From NCBI GenBank assembly GCA_949358305.1, contig OX442314.1:32359608-32423607 (forward strand): 64,000 bases of DNA, in the 5' to 3' direction. Shown here one piece after another: positions 62,629 to 64,000 of this stretch. Under the pieces are notes generated by a model, which was not told the origin of the DNA, did not search any database, and saw only the letters and a list, made by a program, of their open reading frames with translations. This DNA is from Strigamia acuminata. Its lineage: Eukaryota > Arthropoda > Chilopoda > Geophilomorpha > Linotaeniidae. Numbering within the stretch: position 1 is the stretch's first letter; each line of letters opens with the position of its first letter. The position numbers and the translations under genes are program-made.

Positions 62629-64000
62629 GAAATTGCGGGCCGTTGTCAGAAATAATTTTGCGAGGAAATCCCATGCTCATGGAAAGGTGATAAATGCAAT
62701 TTGCTACTTTTCCTGCAGTGGGGTTACACATTGGATATAATTCTGGCCAATGAGTCGCCACGTCAAGTATGACTAAAATGTGTGTGTTGTTTTTTTGTGT
62801 CCGAGGTTTCGGGCCAGTTAAATCAACACTTAGGCAGTCAAATGGGCTGTAAGGACCCATTTGCGCTGCTTCAATTTGTCCTTTCGTTCGAGGCTTGCAA
62901 GCTTGACAACGCTCGCAATGTCGAATGAATCTCGTGATGTCAGATTTCATGCCTTTCCAGGTATAAATTCGGCGTGCTCGATAAAGAGTCCTTGCAATTC
63001 CTGGGTGGCCAGAAAGTGGGTGGCCATGCATCAGCCAAATAATTTTATACTTCAATGTCTGAGGTACAAAAACTTTGAGTGCTCTCCCATCCTCCCCCAA
63101 TTCATCAGACATTGTGGGATGAAATTGCATTAATAAGTCATCTTCAATTAAGAAGGTGGTTGCGTGTTTTCTATATTGTTTCCTCTGGAGTCGCGTTGTG
63201 ACGTCAGGCGGAAATTGATTACAATTTAAAAAATTACGCATTAATTGGCAAACTTTATCTTCTTTTTGGGCCTTGATTATGTCTTCCCTTGTGGGGGGTT
63301 CACAATCAAGACGCTCTATAATTTTGGCGACAAATGCTTTTATTAAAACATTTGACGAAGGAATTTGAAATTTCCTTGAAATTTGCGCTCTTATGACATC
63401 ATCTGATTCTTCAGAGGGGTCATAAATTTTAGTCCAATAGTTGACGAATTCGTGATCTTCCTTTTCCTCTAATGTGGAGACAGGAAGCTCATGGAATTTT
63501 CCCATTTTCCAATTTCGTTGTGGTGATGGACAATAAGATAATAATTCGTCATTATCTCCATCATCTTCAGGATTTTCCGGTTTATCAATCGGTGATCTGG
63601 ATAAAGCATCCGCTAAAACATTTAGTGGACCTTTAATATATTGTATTTCGAAAGAGTAGCGCATCAGCTCCATTTGCCAACGCGCTAGCCTTCCGGCAGG
63701 TTCGTCTAACTGCATCAACCATTTTAGTGCTTGATGGTCAGTCCTAACTATGAATGTGGTAAATTCCAAATAATGTCGGAATTTACATAATGCCCAGATT
63801 ACCGCAAGGCATTCTAATTCTGTGGCGCTGTAATTTATCTCAGCAGGTTGCAAACTTCTGCTGGCATAAACACAAGGCACTTCAATATTTTGATCATCGA
63901 TTTCCCTCATTTGCATAAGCGCGGCGCCTAGTCCTTTTCTGCTGGCGTCGGTATGCACAATAAATGGTTCTGTCAAATCAGGCATGGCCATTGTTTCTGC
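62567..64000 (-). CDS. Gypsy-like Pol, RNase H and integrase N-terminal part (runs off window)
   Basis: Minus-strand frame cut by the window edge. It holds the reverse transcriptase/RNase H junction (VHTDASRKGLGAAL, YSATELECLAVIWAL, RTDHQALKWLM, NVLADALSRSP). The integrase zinc head follows (H..H..CERCQACK), then the catalytic aspartates (VDLTGP and ISDNGPQF). Order RH then INT identifies a Gypsy-type element. It stops shortly after FCEKFKMV where the frame breaks. Reverse transcriptase and Gag would be beyond 64000. Confidence 0.9.
   Translation of the reverse strand, partial: AETMAMPDLTEPFIVHTDASRKGLGAALMQMREIDDQNIEVPCVYASRSLQPAEINYSATELECLAVIWALCKFRHYLEFTTFIVRTDHQALKWLMQLDEPAGRLARWQMELMRYSFEIQYIKGPLNVLADALSRSPIDKPENPEDDGDNDELLSYCPSPQRNWKMGKFHELPVSTLEEKEDHEFVNYWTKIYDPSEESDDVIRAQISRKFQIPSSNVLIKAFVAKIIERLDCEPPTREDIIKAQKEDKVCQLMRNFLNCNQFPPDVTTRLQRKQYRKHATTFLIEDDLLMQFHPTMSDELGEDGRALKVFVPQTLKYKIIWLMHGHPLSGHPGIARTLYRARRIYTWKGMKSDITRFIRHCERCQACKPRTKGQIEAAQMGPYSPFDCLSVDLTGPKPRTQKNNTHILVILDVATHWPELYPMCNPTAGKVANCIYHLSMSMGFPRKIISDNGPQFRAQVFKKFCEKFKMVPTPTS

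Noticed and set aside
1-64000. tRNA or rRNA genes
   Set aside because: I looked for cloverleaf-like and conserved rRNA motifs and saw none that I could support by eye.

Overview
This window is animal nuclear DNA. The genes carry many short introns with GT..AG borders, the base composition is AT-rich, and mobile DNA fills much of the space. The ionotropic-receptor genes suggest a protostome invertebrate, most likely an arthropod. Nothing in the sequence fixes the species.

Layout. (1) 191-10945: the 3' part of an ABCC/MRP-type transporter gene, 22 exons visible. The reading frame and splice sites look intact, but most ATP-binding and hydrolysis motifs of both nucleotide-binding domains are gone. 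Its large introns hold nested short inverted-repeat elements. (2) 11412-16410 and 17373-20674: a tandem pair of complete 13-exon cytochrome P450 genes of the CYP3-clan type. They are nearly identical in exons and differ mainly by private insertions in introns. (3) 22183-36140: an ionotropic glutamate-receptor-like (IR) gene with 11 open exons. Its introns host a Tc1/mariner copy, a palindromic element, a miniature Gypsy element and a young, apparently intact Copia element. (4) 40119-57096: a second, broken copy of the same receptor gene. Its third exon is split by a complete Maverick/Polinton of about 15.5 kb. (5) 57415-64000: the 3' half of a minus-strand Gypsy-like LTR retrotransposon (LTR, spliced extra ORF, integrase, RNase H) that runs off the window.

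The Polinton has a 6-bp target duplication and terminal inverted repeats of about 436 bp. It encodes the usual virus-like set: protein-primed DNA polymerase B, retroviral-type integrase with chromodomain, packaging ATPase, adenain-like protease, and major and minor capsid proteins. On its left side it carries accessory genes: a two-repeat PC4-like protein, then a packed row of AlkB-type dioxygenase, possible exonuclease and BIR (IAP-like) ORF. The control region of that row holds three 20-bp sites matching the p53-family consensus, one of them perfectly. The picture suggested is a virus-like element with a damage-responsive repair and anti-death module; this is inference from motifs.

The other standout is the LTR at 57415-58298. 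It contains six consecutive hairpins with different stems; five share a constant loop. Wobble pairs in the stems are compatible only with RNA made from the minus strand, which is the strand the retrotransposon transcribes. The duplicated receptor and P450 genes also provide empty sites for many insertions, so relative ages can be read directly.
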